NCBI RefSeq assembly: GCF_025118155.1
Contig: NW_026251433.1
Location: 1 to 64,000 of the forward strand
DNA from: Cokeromyces recurvatus
Taxonomy: Eukaryota > Mucoromycota > Mucoromycetes > Mucorales > Mucoraceae
Direction: 5' to 3'
DNA: 64,000 bases
The position numbers and the translations under genes were made by a program. Positions 11,040-22,438 of this stretch are shown here, piece by piece. Numbering within the stretch: the stretch's first letter is position 1; every line of letters starts with the position of its first letter. The notes below the pieces were generated by a model. That model was not told where the DNA came from. It saw only the letters and a program-made list of their open reading frames with translations, and did no database searches.

Positions 11040-11770
11040 ATGAATGTGGAAAGTAGCCCTGAGAAAATACCCAATATACAAAGAATAAGTCAAAATAATA
11101 CAGCAACTTATAGAGATTTAGTTATTTTTGAAGAGCGATTACGAAGCAATATGATCAGACTACTAAAGAGAAAGAGAAAATATGAATGTAATTATTAATA
11201 CATGTTGTGTACTTCATAGCTCATTTCCGTGAAGTATTGCTTGTTAGTTTATTCATTTCTTTGTTCTATTTCTTCTATGCTGTATTTATTGATCCAAGCA
11301 AAGTAATTTCTTTTTCTTTTTTTTTTATGCTGCTGATTATTTATCTTCTTTTCTTTTAATCAGAAATTTATAATTCATCTATTGAATACGGTAGCTCTTT
11401 TAAGCATAGCTGGAGGATTAGTCTTCTTTTATCAATCTGGAATGTATTCAGAAAAAATAGTTTATGCTCAAAAGTAAGATGCTTAAATCTATATAAATGT
11501 TTTAACTCAACACTATTTTTTTTTAATAGATTTGTTCCTCATTGTAATAATTCATTAGCTTCATTTAATTTAGAATTTAACAAAGAACAAAGTGGCGGAT
11601 TAAGTTTCTTAAATAAAATACCGAAAAAATTCCAAGAAGGGTTTGAAGCATATCGTAAACAATATCATGCAAGAAAAAAGGCAAGACAGGCAAAACTAAA
11701 AAAATCAAAAAATAATAGTAAGAATACCACAACTACTACCACAACTAATAATACAACAGCAGCACTATAA
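11040..11770 (+). CDS. SPO7: Spo7-like regulatory subunit of the Nem1 lipin phosphatase
   Basis: Four exons: 11040-11187, 11220-11302, 11364-11473, 11530-11770; phases 1, 0 and 2 join correctly, giving 193 residues. The family signature is TYRDLVIFEERLRSNM followed by a basic KRKRKYE, then two hydrophobic segments (LLVSLFISLFYFFYAVF and LLNTVALLSIAGGLVFFY), as in yeast Spo7 and human NEP1-R1. The complex sits in the ER/nuclear envelope and dephosphorylates lipin (Pah1), controlling triacylglycerol versus membrane phospholipid synthesis. The last exon is basic and ends in a Thr/Asn-rich tail. The first intron is only 32 bp. The stop is 71 bp from the convergent SDHAF4 stop. Confidence 0.85.
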
Positions 11771-11841
11771 ATAAAATAAAATAAAAAAAAAATAAAAAAA
11801 GGAAAAAATCTATTTTATTAAAAGGGAAGGGGATTTTTTTT

Positions 11842-12132
11842 CTAAAAGTCTGTCACTCTACCACCAAAACTCCAATCATTGTGCTTAACAGGCTCAGTTT
11901 TAGGTCCATTAACTTCACCTGTTTTCGGATTTACATCACCTTCAAATTCAGGTTTTGGCTTTTGAATTACATCATTATGCATTTCATTAGTACTATTAAC
12001 ATCTTCTAATTGTTTCTTTCGAATAAGATCCAACATTTCTTTTTGTTGTTTTTTATTTCCTAAAGGTATTGGACCTGGTCTGTTTAAGGAAGTATATGTA
12101 CGTCGTACTATTATTGATAAATTTTTAAGCAT
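11842..12132 (-). CDS. SDHAF4: Succinate dehydrogenase assembly factor 4 (SDHAF4/Sdh8)
   Basis: Small mitochondrial chaperone that binds flavinylated Sdh1 before it joins complex II. The C-terminal signature is clear: EFEGDVNPKTGEVNGPKTEP followed by a W-S-F-G-G-R-V-T-D-F ending. About 96 residues from the preferred ATG at 12132 (MLKNLSIIVRRTY), which gives a typical basic mitochondrial presequence. An upstream in-frame ATG at 12147 would add MKKKK from an A/T tract and is less likely. Single exon. Confidence 0.88.
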   Translation of the reverse strand: MLKNLSIIVRRTYTSLNRPGPIPLGNKKQQKEMLDLIRKKQLEDVNSTNEMHNDVIQKPKPEFEGDVNPKTGEVNGPKTEPVKHNDWSFGGRVTDF

Positions 12133-12147
12133 TTTTTTTTTCTTCAA

Positions 12148-13117
12148 AGATATAATGTGGAGTTGAAAGAAAAAAAAAAAAAAAAAAGAAAAAAAAAATA
12201 AAAAAATAAAAAAACCGGGGCCTCAATTTTATTTGAATGCATTTATACATTTTCGGAAATACTTGACAAGATTTAACTTTAATATTTATAAGGTCTGATC
12301 TCCACACCTTAGAAGCAAGTATGTTCCTTTAACTCATATGTTTGAATACTATCCAATAGTTGTTTATAGTGTTTATTGGGGAAAAGAAAATTAAACACGC
12401 AATGATAGTCATTCAAAGTATCCTTCGTAGCCTCTTTCACTATACTTTGTACAATTCATTATAAGCGTCTGAAGCTATTGAGCGTCCTTCGTTATTCTCT
12501 ATTAATATGCTGTACATGCAATAATAACTCGGGGAGGATAATGGCTTGGTTAATTAATCTCTTTTGTAAAAGAAAATGAATATTTGACTTGTGACATCCA
12601 CTGTGATATTATTGAATACAAAGAGGTTTTTGGTTAACTCTGTTTTTCTTTTTCCTTTGACTAATAGTGTAGTTCTTACTCAATTCTTTATATCCTTAAT
12701 TCTTCTTAAAAAAAAAAATACCAGCCATTTCTTTGATCAAACTTTAGCAATTATGATATGTTCAGAGCCTCATATTCATCGGTATTGTAAATACAGATAA
12801 CGCTACTTTATCTTAATACTTTAAAACTCTACTTGCTTCATATACATATTAAAGTCTATAAAAGAGACATTTAAGAAAGAATCCTCCATTATATACCTTC
12901 TTCTTAGTTTTTATCAAGCGCATTCATTAGCATTAAATCATAATTTTGATGTGTTTATTGATTAGTTCAATATTTATCTTGTTTTTTTTTATAACATTAA
13001 ATGTCACAATTTATAATCTTTTTATTTCTTTTTTTTTTAACTGTGATTGGTTTTATAACCTTTCCTTTAATGTCATGGAATTGACTCCATCTATTTTACA
13101 CAAAAACAAAATTTTTT

Positions 13118-13180
<63 letters not shown>

Positions 13181-13451
13181 GGTTGTCACTAACTTTTGTT
13201 TAAATTCCTGTTATACATGATTAATTGTTGCCAATCTTTTATATAAAAGTAACATGTTGTCTAGAAAATCTTGTTACAATTAAAAAATAAAAATAGAAGG
13301 AGTGGCTTTTATTTTATTTTTTGTTACAATTGAATAAATGCTGCATGTGATATCATATTTTGTGTTTCAAAGTTTATTTCTACAATTTTATTTTATTTTA
13401 TTTTATTTTATTTTATTTTTTTTTTTCTTTTTCTTTAATTGTTAACAACAA
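12148..13451. other. AT-rich intergenic stretch with long poly(A)/poly(T) runs
   Basis: An interrupted poly(A) tract lies around 12171-12213, a very long poly(T) of about 55 bases at 13122-13176, and an (ATTTT)n pentanucleotide repeat at about 13388-13430 directly before the DGAT1 start. No supported gene. The open frames inside are short and low-complexity. Confidence 0.65.
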
Positions 13452-15159
13452 ATGACAAGTATAAGAAAAAAGCCTTTAAAGGTTGTAACAGATAGTGAAG
13501 ATGATCAATCAGATAGGAAATATTTGAATATTACGAATAAAAAAGGTCCAAGCACTATTCTAGAAGAGAATAAAAAGCAAAAATCAGCAGTAATTAGATA
13601 TTCAGGATTCTCCCATGTTTTACCTATTCATACTGTTACAAAAGCTTCTATATTATCAAAAGAGGCACCGCCAGAGAACTATAATGGATTCTTAAGATTA
13701 GGAAGTAATAAAGTGTAAAATAGAATATCAATATGTAATAACTAATATCTTCTTCAAAATAGTGCTTATCTTAGGTGCAAGTAATATTCGGTTGATTATT
13801 GAAAATTGGATGAAATATGGTTTATTAATTGGATCCCCTCACAGTCATATACCAGTTAAAGATTTTGTCTTTTCCTTTATTGCTTGGTTATCTGTCCCAA
13901 TTAGTTTAATTATCTCTTTTATGCTTGAATTTGGTATGAGTAAATTAGCTACAACTGCCAAGGATGCAAAGCCAGATTTCTTGAAGAAGTTAACTATTCT
14001 CGAAAGAGTTGTCGCTGTCACTCATTTATGTCATCTTTTATTCTTGCTTACTTTTCCATCTTATATTATTTATACTCAAATATATCATCCAGTTGGTAAA
14101 AAAAAAAAAAGTCTTCCCACATAGAGCCTATTTTTTATTTAGTATTACTTACCTTTTTCTTATATATTTCATGCAGTTGGCTCTAGTGTCCTTTTTATTT
14201 GCTTAATTGCTTTCTTAAAGTTGACTTCATATGCTCTTGTAAATCATGAATTACGTCAATCTTATGTTGCTAAAAAATCAGAGGAATTTTATACAGAAGA
14301 TGCCAGTTATCCAAATAATATCAATATAAAAAATCTTTTATATTTTTTCTTTGCACCTACTTTATGCTATCAACCTTCTTATCCTCGTTCTCAAAAGTTT
14401 CGTAAAACATTCTTTATGAAACGTGTTGGAGAATTGGTCACTTGTTTAGCTATGATGTATGTCCTTTCTGAACAATATGCAAAACCTACTTTAGCAAATT
14501 CAATTAAAGCTCTGGAGGATAAAGATATAGTTACAATCGTAGAAAGAGTCTTAAAACTATCAACTACTGCTGTTGTCATTTGGCTTTTAATGTTCTATGC
14601 TTTGTTTCATGCCTTTTTAAATGCATTAGCAGAGGTATTAAGATTCGGTGATCGTACCTTTTATTTAGCTTGGTGGAATTCTGGTAATCTGGTGACTTAT
14701 TGGAGACTATGGAATAGACCGGTTTATCTTTTCTTTAAACGCCATGTCTATATCCCTGCTGTTCAACGTGGTGTTCCTCCTGCTTTGTGTCAATTACTTG
14801 TCTTTTTCGTCTCTGCTGTCTTGCATGAAGTCCTTGTCGGTATTCCAACACATTCAATTACCGGATTTGCTTTTTTTGGTATGCTTGGACAAATTCCTTT
14901 AATTGCTTTTACGCAAGCAATAGAGAAATGGAGAGGAAAAGGTACTTCTCTTGGCAATACAATCTTTTGGTAAGTAAAAAAGAGAGAAAAGAATTAGTTT
15001 CTTTATAACGATTGTTAACAACTTACCACCTTGTTTGTTTGTTTTTTTGTTGGTTGGTTGGTTAGGATAACATTTTGTGTTGTTGGTCAGCCTACAATTG
15101 CTTTACTCTATTATTATCAATGGACAGCAACTCATAAAATTACAAATAGTACTACTTGA
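13452..15159 (+). CDS. DGAT1: Diacylglycerol O-acyltransferase 1 (DGAT1, MBOAT family)
   Basis: ER membrane enzyme that makes triacylglycerol from diacylglycerol and acyl-CoA. Exons 13452-13704, 13763-14095, 14177-14969, 15066-15159 join in phase to 490 residues. A charged N-terminus is followed by multiple membrane segments (ILGASNIRLIIENWMKYG is the first family block). The presumed catalytic His is in SAVLHEVLVG near the C-terminus, in the place of the DGAT1/SOAT His. The nearby family motif FYxDWWN reads FYLAWWNS here, with Ala in place of the usual Asp. This could be tuning, altered specificity or a different MBOAT subgroup; overall similarity favours DGAT1 over sterol acyltransferase. 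It is preceded by a pentanucleotide T-rich leader. Confidence 0.88.
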
Positions 15160-15341
15160 GTACACATATTCCCATGCTTTCATATGAAACTTATTTATTA
15201 TTTACTGTGTATGTTTTCAAATAAATGAAAACGAACAAAAAAAAAAAAAAAAAGTGCCTTTCAATTATATACTTTATCGATAGGACAGGTTATTGCTTTA
15301 ACCCGTTTCATATATCAAATTTTATACAACTCAAATAATTT

Positions 15342-15383
<42 letters not shown>

Positions 15384-16167
15384 GTCTCGAAGCTTCATAG
15401 TAGCTCTTGTCCTTCTTCCTATACACTTTACTAGCAATAATTCTAATAATGAGTATTATTACATACTGAAAAGAATACATTACAGGCTTTTACGTTCGTT
15501 TTGTTCTTTGGTTTAGATTTTATCTTGTTGAAAGTAGAATCAAAGCATTCCACTTGTTTGACTGCTCTCATAAATGCACACAAACATATATAAATATATA
15601 TATTATCAAGGTTCATTACAAAGTAAAACATTGTAACTCGACTACTATGGAGTATATTTAAATTCAAGAAAGGAAGGAAATAAAAGTACCTATCCTCTTA
15701 AACCTGACATGTTCTTGTTTACTCCACTTCTGTACGGGTATCAGTAATCTTGATTGGCAAATCATAATCTGACACTATAAATGTATATGTATTTGTAATC
15801 TAACTCTTGCAAAATACTAGAAGAGAAAGATTTACTTTGCTTCTATACATTCTGATGACATGTGCCTCAAAAAGTTCAATAATATATAAAAGCATCCTCA
15901 TGAAAAAAGTAAAAAGTATTTAGTAAAGCTTTTAACTCTTCTAAGAAATTAGTTTATCATTACTATCTTGTACAGACTTTACTGTAGGTAATGAAAAAGG
16001 GGTGTTTTTTTTCTTTTTTTTTGCTGGCCCAACCTATTTTCTTTAGCTGTAAACATTACAAACATAAATAAGCATAAAGATTGGGGGCTTGACAAAAAAA
16101 AAGGCATAAAATATGTGTACTATATCTTTTAAATACAGGAGCTTTTGCTACAGAGAATGAACATTAG
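15160..16167. other. Intergenic region, no gene seen
   Basis: Contains poly(A) at about 15237-15253 and poly(T) at about 15351-15382. The rest is AT-rich without a supported coding frame. Confidence 0.55.
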
Positions 16168-16437
16168 GCGGATAACAATATATTAGCATTTGTGGCCATT
16201 TTAATAACTTATATCAAAACTCAAACTGTAAAGAAGTATGTAGACAAAGCTAGAAAGTGTATCGAAAGAAGAAGCAAATACGCAGCTTTAGAAGAAGTTG
16301 ACAAAAGTAATGATATTGTTGTGGAATCTGCCCATTCCAAAAAGAAGAAGAAGAAAAAAAAGGAAATTAAAAGCTATTTGAGGAATAAATTCAATTATTT
16401 TCAACATATCATAATAGGGAGCTTGGTACGACTTTGA
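16168..16437 (+). CDS. Unrecognised small ORF, possible exon or gene remnant
   Basis: After a possible acceptor (CATTAG at 16162-16167) a frame runs to TGA at 16437 with a hydrophobic start (ILAFVAILITY), a basic middle (KYVDKARKCIERRSKY), a poly-Lys stretch (KKKKKKKK, from an A/G tract) and a C-terminus YLRNKFNYFQ. There is no ATG in the frame itself; a first exon would have to lie upstream and I did not find one. It sits 170 bp ahead of the acyl-CoA oxidase start, on the same strand. The amino-acid pattern looks like real protein rather than random AT-rich translation, but I do not recognise it. Confidence 0.3.
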   Translation, partial: ADNNILAFVAILITYIKTQTVKKYVDKARKCIERRSKYAALEEVDKSNDIVVESAHSKKKKKKKKEIKSYLRNKFNYFQHIIIGSLVRL

Positions 16438-16609
16438 AAACTACCATTACTCTCTTTAATATAATTGAAATTAGTATAAACGTCTGTTGTGGCACAATCT
16501 CTGTAATTTAAATTTTAAGGTACAAACGAAAAAAATAAAAAAACAAAATAAAATAGTAATTTTTCCTTTTTTTTTTTTTTGTAACTTATTCTTCTATATT
16601 CGCACAGTC

Positions 16610-19517
16610 ATGGCAGTTAATAACAAATATTTACTTCAGATGTCCACTGATATTCAGGAAGCACGCATGAAAGCCACTTTCTCAGTAGGCTCTATGCTTT
16701 ACTTACTTCGTGGAGGTCCTGAAGCAATAAAAAAGTTAAATTATGTGAGGAACATTATAGAGCAGGAATCATTATTTGATAAATCAAAGATACCTTTTCA
16801 AAATCGGCAAGAAGTAATATATATATATATATAATGCAAATAGATATATTTTGTATATCTAATTAATATTTTATATAGCAATTATATCAATCTTTACTTG
16901 TTTCAAAAAGATTAATCGATTTAGTCGATGAAAAAAAATTAGATGATGAAGAGTTTTCTACTTTATTTAAACAACTTGAAATAATGACACCTGTAAACGA
17001 TTATTTTACATAATATAACTGTTTAATTAAAAGAGGAAAAAAAAAGTTAACCTATTTTTCTCTTTTAACTACCATAGCTTGCTCTTCATTATTCAGGTAT
17101 AATATGCATACATCAAGTAATTCATTTACATATACATTTATATATACCATATATAGCCTTTATGCCTGTTATAAAATCACAAGGTACTACTGAACAAGTA
17201 GAAAAATGGTATAATGCCTCAAAGAGACATGCTATTATTGGTTGCTATGCTCAAACTGAATTAAGGTACACAACTTCTCATCAAAATCAATGTATATATA
17301 CAGTAAATGCATTCATAGTTTTCTGATTTTCCTTTGATATAGTCATGGCTCAAATGTGTTAGGTTTAAACACTTTAGCTATTTTTGATCAAACCACTGAT
17401 GAGTTTGTCATCCATAGTCCTGATTTAACTGTGATTATTCTTATCATATACTATTCAACTGTCTCAGTAAGGGTTTTATATATTAACAATAACATATATA
17501 TATATATATTTTTCTTTAGGCCGCTAAATGGTGGGTTGGTGGTTTAGGAGTCGCAAGCACCCATGCTGTAGTGCAGGTATAGATATCTTATTTGATTCTT
17601 TAAAGCATTATTCCTAAGAATTTTTGGCTAGGCTCAATTAGTTATCATGGGAAAAACATATGGTCCCCACCTTTTTATTGTTCCAATCAGATCTCCAAGT
17701 AAAGGAAAAAAAAAAAAGAAGTTAACCTATAAATATAAAGGATAAAAAGTACTCATGTATACAAACATATATATATATATATATATGATTCATAGTTGAT
17801 TTGAAACCATATAAAGGTGTACAAGTCGGCGATATTGGGCCCAAAGCATATGGCGGTTTTGCTGCAGTTGATAATGGCTGTAAAATCTTATATATATACA
17901 ATATACAACATAAAAACTCATTTACTTTTTCCTCCCGCTTTTTTTTCTTTCTTTCTTTCTTTCTTTCTTTCATAGTTGCTCTCTTTGATCATGTTCGTAT
18001 CCCTCGAGAAAACATGCTTATGAAGTTTGCTAAAGTCACAAAAGAGGGGCAATATATACCTCCTGTTCATAACAAACTTTCTTATGGTAGTATGGTTAAG
18101 CTTCGCGTCGATATTGTGGCAGATGCGGGCTGGAAATTAGCAAAGGCAATCACAATAGCCATTCGTTATTGCACAGTCCGTCGTCAATTCTATGATCCAC
18201 CCAGTCAAGATTCAAGCAAATTATCTTCCTCATTAGAATCTCAGGTTATTTCATATTCTTCAGTACAGCATCGCTTGATGCCTCTTCTAGTTACTGCTTA
18301 CGCTCAAATCATCACAAGTGAAGAACTGTATAAACAGTTCAATACCTTCATGCAACAGTTAGAATCCAATGATGCTCATTTGCTTCCTGAGATCCATGCT
18401 ACTTCTTGTGCTCTTAAAAGCTGGAGTACACGACGCTCAACAGAAGGTATTGAAGAATGTCGCAAGACAATGGGTGGACATGGTTATTCAATCTTTAGCG
18501 GGGTTGCTAATCTTTTTGCAGACTTTGTTCCTTCCAACACTTATGAAGGGGATAATTTTGTTTTGGCACAACAGGTTGGACGTTTCCTCTTGAAACAACT
18601 CGAGCATATGGTTCAAAATGGAAAGGTCACCTCAGATACTGCTGATTATCTTTACACACTTACAGTAGAGAAGGATATGACAAAACCATTTGTTTTCTAC
18701 CAAGATGCGGGCCAGCAAATCTTGGACCCTAATGTGCAACTCAACATTTTTGCTATACGTTCTGCTCGTCTTGTAGCTAACCTTGGACAGCAATTACAAA
18801 ATGGGCGTGCTTGGTCTGATTTAAACATGGAATGCTGGACAGTTAATCTTGCTCATGCTGAGTATTTAGTCTTGAAGAGTCTGATCAACAAAGTTAAAGC
18901 AATTGAAACTAGTACAGAGTATGCCAGTTTAGGTTCCATATTAAAATCTGTTTCTGATTTGGTAATATATATATATATATATGTATTTATATACAACACA
19001 AATGCGATTTTCTTTTTTAATGATTTCTCATTGTGTAATTTTTTTTCTCTCCTCCTCCCCCTCTTTTTATTTTTTTTTCTTTCTTATACTAGTTTTGTCT
19101 TTCTACTTTAGGTTATACTTCTTTAGCCACATTTTTATCGACTTGTACTATTCATCCTTCTGAACTTAGTAAGTTAAATGAAAAATATAGGCAAGTCATT
19201 TCTCGTATTGCTGTTGATGCTGCTTCTTTAACTGACAGTTTTGAGTTTACGGATAAAGAACTCAATTCTGCCTTGGGTCAAAGTAATGGCCGTGCCTATG
19301 AAGCTCTATGGGAAGCTGTTCAAATGAATCCTGTTAATCATAAGGCAGAAAATACTAAACTTAGTGTAAGTGTATATGCGAAAACTCAAAGTAGTAGCCG
19401 TTTTACCAAACATAAATATATACATGTGTATCATAACTTTTATATTTATAGAACTTGGTTTTACAAATCCTTCATCGGGGAAGTAATCTTGATTATATTA
19501 AATCTGCAAAACTATAA
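16610..19517 (+). CDS. Peroxisomal acyl-CoA oxidase
   Basis: First enzyme of peroxisomal beta-oxidation: FAD-dependent oxidation of acyl-CoA to trans-2-enoyl-CoA, producing H2O2. Eleven exons restore one frame of 688 residues: 16610-16813, 16879-16992, 17078-17096 (19 nt), 17157-17265, 17343-17430, 17520-17576, 17632-17698, 17796-17879, 17976-18961, 19093-19365, 19452-19517. Family blocks include CYAQTELSHGSN, AAKWWVGGLG, FDHVRIPRENMLM and NTYEGDN, whose Glu is the catalytic base. The protein ends SAKL, a type 1 peroxisomal targeting variant (-AKL). Introns have the usual short fungal size; the one before exon 9 ends in a (CTTT)n tract. PEX13, part of the import machinery for such proteins, is 31 kb away. 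Confidence 0.93.
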
Positions 19518-19888
19518 CAAAAAATTTTAATATTTTCCTTGTATAATTTTATGCAAAAAAAAAGCTAAATATCGTACGACATAAATTTTCTACAAATGAT
19601 ATAATGTAACTTTATTTTTACATCAATTTTATGTATTAGTTTTATTTATACATTTAAAGTATTTACATTCAATGTTAAAAGAATAAAATAAAGGGAAACA
19701 ATGTCTAACGTATTAATGGAAAAAGGGAGATATAAGTAATGTGAGTGTCTACGCGTGTATATATACTATATACAAGGGAGCATGAAAATGAAGACAAATA
19801 TATAAATACATATATAAAAATATGTATATAATATAATATATATGAGATAAGAATAGCTTTAAAATATATATATATACATCTATATATT
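19518..19888. other. Short spacer between convergent genes
   Basis: AT-rich 3' flanks of acyl-CoA oxidase and the DnaJ gene, with (TA)n-like stretches around 19800-19880. No gene. Confidence 0.6.
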
Positions 19889-21059
19889 TTAAGATAGGGC
19901 TTTCTTGATAGCTTCCTTTTGAGCATCAGTTAATGAAGTAGGGAACTTCACTTCATAAGTAATAAGTAAGTCACCTTTTCTACCTGTCTTTGAGTTAGGC
20001 ATACCCTCATTAGGTACACGAGACTCTTGACCAGAATGAACCACTGATTTGGTATTATTGACACTTAAAGTACGATCATCAAGAGTCTTAATTGTCTTAT
20101 GAAATCCAGTTAAAGCTTCGACTAATGTAAGTTGAATGGTAATACGTAAATTATCACCTTCACGTTTATATACACTATGAGGTTTCTCCTCAACAACAAA
20201 TTCAATATCTTGAGTTTGGCCATTTTCTAATTCATCGCCTTCACCAGGAAACCTAATCTTTGTACCCGCCTTCCAACCAGGTTTTACATTGATTGTTAAA
20301 ATTTTATCTGTTGTCACAGGACGACCTGTAGCGCCATCACGTAATTTACGAGTCACCTTCAAACGCTTTACTACACCTTTATAAAGATCTTCTAATGAAA
20401 TGGGAAGAGGACGCTTAATGGCAGGAGGCTTTTCAGGTTCTCCAAAGTGAGATTGTCGTTGATGTTGTTGTTGCTGTCTAAAACGACGACTACTGCCACC
20501 ACCAGGCATACCACCGGGCATACCGCCACCAGTGCTGCTTGAAAATGAGAAGCCACCAGGCATATCATCCATACCTCCCATGCCTCCCATGCCTCCACCG
20601 AATGAGGCAAAGAAGTGTTTGAAAATATCTTCAGCATCAGAAGGATGAAATCCACCACCTGGACCAGTTGATGTGAAATGGAAGGTGCCGCCTCCAGGGA
20701 ATCCCCCAGCAGCGCCTCCTCCAGGAAAACCTCCAGCACCACCCTCTTCCGGCATTGGACCGCGACCTTTTAATCCTTCTTCACCATATTGATCAAAGAT
20801 GGCTCGCTTATTTTTATCGCTTAATACTTCATATGCTTCACCAATTTCTTGGAATTTTGCATTAGCTACTTCAGATTTATCTTTATTTCTATCAGGATGC
20901 CATTTTAATGCTAATTAAAACAAGAATATAAGTAAGTATATAACGTTTGCTTTACATAAACGGTTTAATTACATTACCTAATTTACGATATGCTTTCTTA
21001 ATAGTCTCATCATCTGCGTCTCTTGGAATACCGAGAATAGCATAATAATCTTTACCCAT
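19889..21059 (-). CDS. SIS1: Type II DnaJ/Hsp40 co-chaperone (Sis1/DNAJB family)
   Basis: Two exons, 20978-21059 and 19889-20910, give 367 residues. The J-domain begins at the start codon ([11 protein letters not shown]) and includes the HPD triad (KWHPDRNK) just after the intron; this triad stimulates Hsp70 ATPase. A Gly/Met/Phe-rich region follows (about residues 75-165). Two beta-barrel client-binding domains follow ([50 protein letters not shown]). There is no CxxCxGxG zinc finger, so this is class B (Sis1) rather than Ydj1. Acts in the cytosol and nucleus in folding and stress control. The C-terminus [14 protein letters not shown] is typical of dimerisation tails. Confidence 0.93.
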
Positions 21060-21060
21060 T

Positions 21061-21426
21061 TTATTTTATAAAAAAAAAAACAAAAAACAAAAAACAAATA
21101 ACAATAAAAAAAAAAAAGAAACAAACATGGGATTTATATATTTTAATATGCAAACTGACTTCTTTCCAGTGTGTTCTATTCCATTAACCAATAAAATACC
21201 GTATATTCCCTTGAATTACTTAACTTTTAAACTCCACATTTCGTTATCATTATTCTTACTATTACTACTACAAACTACTAGAAATAACCAGAAAAACGCT
21301 ATACTTTTTATAATAGCTTTATTGTTATTTTCCTCTCTTTTATATTACATATTAGAGAAGGAAAGATATAATGATATAACAAACACAATCAAAGGAAAAA
21401 AAAATATATTTGAAAAAAAAAACTAT
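21061..21426. other. Spacer between SIS1 start and RPS23 stop
   Basis: AT-rich with A runs near 21070-21120. Presumed promoter of the SIS1 gene (minus strand). The open frame across 21127-21867 on the plus strand is a shadow of RPS23 plus spacer. Confidence 0.5.
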
Positions 21427-21952
21427 TTAAGATCTAGGCTTTTCCTTCTTTTCCTTGTACAAAGCAAGAAGAGAGACACCGGCAACCTTGACGACCTTGA
21501 AACGGACACCAGGAATATCACCAATAGCGCGACCCTTACGACCGAAACCAGCGATCAAAACTTCATCGTTTTCATCAACATAGTTCAAACAACCATCGTT
21601 GGGGACGAAAGCAGTGACCTTCTTACCATTCTTAATGAGTTGAACACGAACACACTTACGAATAGCAGAGTTAGGTTGCTTGGCTTCAACACCAATCTTT
21701 TCAAGAACAATACCCTTAGCGTGAGAAGAACCACCGAAGGGAGAAGAACGGAAAGCAGTACCAAGAGCTCTCTTCTTGTATTGTTTATCAGCCCAACGTT
21801 GATCACGACGATGAATACGGAGCTTACGAGCTGCGTTCAAACCTCTAGGTTGTCCCTTACCTATTAATTAATTTCCTAATGTTAATTACATACTAGTAAG
21901 GTCAATTTATGCATCAAGAGATATAAAATTTATAAGACATTGTGTATGTGTA

Positions 21953-21993
<41 letters not shown>

Positions 21994-22284
21994 AAGTTGT
22001 AAGTTTTTTCTTTTTTTTTTCTTTTCTTTTTTTTTTAATGTTTATTCTTTCATTTAGTTGGTTGTTACAGCTTAAATGCATGTTATGGTCATGAATCAAA
22101 TGTGTTTCTTGTTAATTTTAAGTAGGGTCGATTATATATAAATATTAAATCAAAAAATAAATTGATATCTATCCATCCATATAGCTTTGTATCCTTTAGT
22201 TCATTTATTTTATTACTGAATCCACTATATCCTACAAATAAATCTATATCTCTTGATGCTTTGTCTTTATTGATGCTTACCCAT
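21427..22284 (-). CDS. RPS23: 40S ribosomal protein uS12 (RPS23)
   Basis: Exon 2 (21427-21860) encodes nearly the whole protein: [15 protein letters not shown], then [20 protein letters not shown], the conserved decoding-centre loop with PNSAIRK, and [19 protein letters not shown] at the end. Its 5' edge lacks an ATG and starts right after AATAG. The only fitting start I find is ATGG at 22284-22281 followed by GTAAGC, a good donor, so coding exon 1 is just 4 nt. Joined length is 145 residues, as expected for eukaryotic uS12. An intron after ATGG is also known in animal RPS23. The 420-bp intron is far longer than its neighbours and holds a (CA)n/(TG)n microsatellite at about 21957-21992. Confidence 0.9.
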
Positions 22285-22402
22285 TATTGCTAGATAATTT
22301 TAGAAGAAGGTTATTATTGAGTCCCCACAGACTTTGGCATAATATTTTCCAGGCAATACTTTACACTATTTTGAATAGATAATAAAAGCCGGAAAATATA
22401 AA

Positions 22403-22438
22403 AGAGTTCGGATCGGACTATTCAGACTCCGATACTCT
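22403..22438. promoter_or_regulatory. Imperfect dyad with repeated TCGGA/TCCGA upstream of RPS23
   Basis: About 120 bp upstream of the RPS23 start (minus strand), a GC-richer island in AT-rich DNA reads on the minus strand AGAGTATCGGAG, then TCTGAATAG, then TCCGATCCGAACTCT. The arms AGAGT/ACTCT and TCGGA/TCCGA are inverted repeats with one bulged base, and TCCGA occurs twice on one side. It could be a binding site for a dimeric regulator of ribosomal protein genes or an RNA hairpin in a leader. No known factor is claimed. Confidence 0.35.

Noticed and set aside
16980..17160. A seeming break in acyl-CoA oxidase, with TAA after NDYFT
   Set aside because: The donor at 16993, the 19-nt exon and the acceptor at 17156 give an unbroken, family-like sequence.
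21127..21867. A 246-residue plus-strand open frame
   Set aside because: Its second half is the antisense of RPS23 and its first half is AT-rich spacer.
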